Source: Nemopilema nomurai (taxonomy: Eukaryota; Cnidaria; Scyphozoa; Rhizostomeae; Rhizostomatidae). From it: 64,000 bases of DNA. The DNA lies in contig ML133436.1 in assembly GCA_003864495.1 (NCBI GenBank), positions 744,001 through 808,000 on the forward strand, in the 5' to 3' direction. A program made the translations under genes and the position numbers. This document shows, one piece after another, positions 62,101-64,000 of the stretch. Numbering within the stretch: position 1 is the first letter of the stretch; each line of letters begins with the position of its first letter. Below the pieces are notes generated by a model. It ran no database searches, had not been told where the DNA came from, and was given only the letters and a program-made list of their open reading frames with translations.

Positions 62101-62712
62101 GATGAAAACGTTTCTGAGACCGATAGGTTGATTTGCTTGAAGGATTACCTCAAAGTTATGTTGTTTATTGCGAAAATCTTTAATTGTCGCATGCAGCGTA
62201 CTCTTGTCATCAATTTTTGAAAATTTTACATTACCAACTGCCCCTCCTTCAAATTTGCTCTGGATCCGCCTCTGCATTGTGTGACGTCATAAGTTCTCTT
62301 CTAAGTCCAACAACCTAAGGCCCTGTTTGTACATCATTTTATGTTGAACTAGTGATGTTCTGATGACGTCATAAGTTCTCCTCTAAGTCCAACAAACTAA
62401 GGCCCTGTTCGTTCACCATTTTATGTTGAAAAGGGCTGGTAACTAGTGATGTTCTGATGACGTCATAAGTTAGTTCTCTTCTAAGTCCAACAACCTAAGG
62501 CCCTGTTTGTACACCATTTTATGTTGAAAAGGGCTGGTAACTAGTGATGTTCTGATGACGTTTTCATTGCGTTTAGATCCCTGAGATTGCCTACTACCTT
62601 TACGATGCAGTTCTTCTTTATGCCCTCGCTGCAAACAAGACCCTAATGACCAAAGGAGACATCAACAATGGCACTGATGTCTATGAGAACCTCAAAGGGA
62701 TGACATATCAAA
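53187..62712 (+). CDS. Natriuretic-receptor/receptor guanylyl cyclase-type protein, N-terminal ectodomain, 3' end outside window
   Basis: Exons: 53187-53657, 57669-57996, 58351-58691, 62577-62712 (ends phase 1 and continues beyond the window); 425 residues so far. A signal peptide is likely: basic start and hydrophobic core LLLLLGILFIML. The rest is an ANF-receptor (periplasmic-binding-like) ligand domain: KIGLIMPYK near the start of the fold, AFQLAVDDINRNG, a GLGWFCHSVSTIAS turn, FARTYPLTTQIVPTIVAIL with FNWKKIAIM, and YYLYDAVLLYALAANKTL. The last block resembles natriuretic-peptide receptors and membrane guanylyl cyclases (DAVLLYALALNETL) more than GABA-B or metabotropic glutamate receptors. 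The transmembrane, kinase-homology and cyclase domains, if present, lie outside, so the enzymatic class is inferred. N-glycosylation sequons are present (NSS, NVS, NET, NGT). The frame reads on past the exon 1 donor to 54134, but that part is intron. Confidence 0.82.
53658..57668 (+). other. Receptor intron 1 (4 kb)
   Basis: Contains only AT-rich and simple sequence plus a C-rich patch near 57327-57350. No nested gene seen. Confidence 0.6.
61981..62282. mobile_element. hAT-like MITE with 8-bp target-site duplication
   Basis: The element spans 61989-62274 (286 bp), non-coding. It is flanked on both sides by the identical octamer CATTGTGT (61981-61988 and 62275-62282). The ends are imperfect inverted repeats: CAGTGTCGGATTTAAGG on the left and, reversed, CAGAGGCGGATCCAGAG on the right. 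An 8-bp duplication with CAG-starting termini is the hAT superfamily signature. A G-run (about 10 G) follows the left end. Confidence 0.85.
62280..62562 (+). repeat. Tandem repeat (about 82-98 bp unit, three copies plus a partial) with CRE palindromes
   Basis: Units share TGACGTCATAAGTT, TCTAAGTCCAACAA, CTAAGGCCCTGTT, CATTTTATGTTGA and ACTAGTGATGTTCTGA. TGACGTCA lies at 62282-62289, 62364-62371 and 62458-62465. A fourth copy is broken to TGACGTTTT at 62556, only about 20 bp before the exon 4 acceptor. Unit lengths differ by internal indels (AAAGGGCTGGTA and AGTT insertions). Confidence 0.93.
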
Positions 62713-64000
62713 GTGAGATTTTCTTCTTATCGTTTACTATGTGCGTATTCATACAATGTCATATACCTCGGTGATGTAAGCGTTTCTCTTATTGCTCACT
62801 AGATATAAAACGAAATGGTTCTGTAACGTTTTCTATTCACTGTTCTGAAGGCCTAGTTATTCTAGATTTCCAAGGTCATTGTTATCCTATTCGCTTTGAA
62901 AAAGTCGTCCCATGATTTTCACATTCCATGTGCTTTCTTCTCTTTATCTTTAATGATTCTCAAGACCGTCCTCTGATGTTTCAAAATATTTCAAGCGTTG
63001 TATTAAGGATCAAGGGGCCGAGCATTGCCTACTTCATTCTGAGAAATTTCCAATGAGCAGAATGAACACAAATCTATACCCTTGCACACTGCGTAGGATA
63101 GCGCCTGCGCATCGGTCAATAATCCTGCAGATGTTGAATTGTCCCATTGATGAGATTTGGTGGGTTTTTTAACTAGCTTTGACGTATTCTTTTATTTCCA
63201 AGGGTTTCTCTATGATTCCTTTAGAGAAAATAGAGATTCAAAGGATCTCCAAGGGGTTTTCCGGAATTTTGAAGACCTTTTTGAGACGAAACCCTGTTTG
63301 TTAGCCCGTTGCAGGAGCTAGTTATAATTTGAGCTTGTTTTTCTCATAATACTGCGATTCAAGAACGTTGGGTCAGACTGTAATGAAAATATTATAAAAA
63401 CCAATATCTCAATAGAAAACGGGGTTCTCCTTCATAAAGTTAATAAAAAGTGTCTCAGTTTTGACCTGCTTCATGTCTTTCCTTTTACATACTGTCTACT
63501 GATAGCGGTCCTTAAGTCCCAGTCGGAAAAAAACATTTCCCTTTCAAATTGTTTGAAACCGCGCTGTTGATTTTTAATAATTCACATCTTTGTAATTTTT
63601 TATTCCATGTTAATTTTTCAAATTATCTAATTATTTGTATTACGAATATAGACAGTAATTAGACAGATGTACTCCAATCTAAATCATTCTCACTTTCGAA
63701 GAAAGACCATCTACGTCTGGAAAAAGTCGCTTTATATCTTTGCCAAATATATCCTGTGAATTGATTGAGTTTGGTTCCGACAGAATATTTTTTAAGAAAC
63801 GCCGAAAAACTTTGTTTGATTGCCGCCGACGGTTTAAGCAAATCATCAAGATCTTTTCCTAAAACACGGAGAGAAATTAAGCCACAAGTCAATAGAATAA
63901 CATGGGATTCTGGAAAGTGGATTCACAAAACATTGGTTGGTGCGGAAGTAACATGGTCTGTACGATTCGTCGAATCTAGATGAAGATTAAAATGGTATGC
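62713..64000 (+). other. Receptor intron 4, running out of the window
   Basis: After the donor at 62713 no further exon of the receptor is recognisable. The open frame at 63765-63983 has no family resemblance. Confidence 0.55.

Noticed and set aside
63765..63983. 72-codon ORF near the window end as a further receptor exon
   Set aside because: It does not resemble the ANF-receptor fold, and no acceptor in the required phase fits it.

Overview
The window is animal nuclear DNA. It is AT-rich, with many spliceosomal genes, introns of about 0.1 to 4 kb, and abundant small repeats and transposon remnants. The gene content (Axin, HGS/Hrs, ribosomal protein L18, a CCDC166-type coiled-coil protein, a natriuretic-receptor-type ectodomain, an FLVCR-type transporter) is metazoan. 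The lack of a recognisable vertebrate-type beta-catenin helix in the visible part of Axin would suit a cnidarian, possibly an anthozoan. That is only a guess: no marker here fixes the phylum.

Layout, all recognised genes on the + strand: (1) 81-3467, 3' part of Axin, from the GSK3-binding region to the DIX domain, with one apparent -1 frameshift. (2) 3468-6057, intergenic, with an unrecognised minus-strand ORF. (3) 6058-21125, complete HGS/Hrs in 17 exons, 975 codons, from VHS to a C-terminal clathrin box. (4) 21126-30065, gene-poor repeat region: an outer inverted repeat (about 22.6 kb and 29.9 kb) encloses two arrays of a 169-bp satellite in opposite orientations and a TIR-like element. (5) 30066-31546, intronless FLVCR-type MFS transporter, also with an apparent -1 frameshift. 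(6) 31547-34840, intergenic, with a hairpin repeat. (7) 34897-37661, complete RPL18 in 6 exons. (8) 38736-47263, CCDC166-like coiled-coil gene with a likely U12-type intron. (9) 47264-53186, intergenic. (10) 53187 to beyond the end, 5' part of a receptor with an ANF-receptor ligand-binding domain. Its third intron holds a hAT-like MITE with a perfect 8-bp target duplication and a tandem repeat carrying CRE palindromes.

The genes do not form one pathway: Axin (Wnt), HGS (endosomal sorting), FLVCR-like (transport), RPL18 (translation), CCDC166-like (unknown) and a receptor (signalling) are ordinary animal neighbours. The most unusual structure is the nested inverted arrangement at 22.6-29.9 kb, including a 3-monomer higher-order satellite repeat. 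Two well conserved genes each carry an apparent single-base loss. I suspect sequencing or assembly error more than pseudogenisation, but the sequence alone cannot decide.
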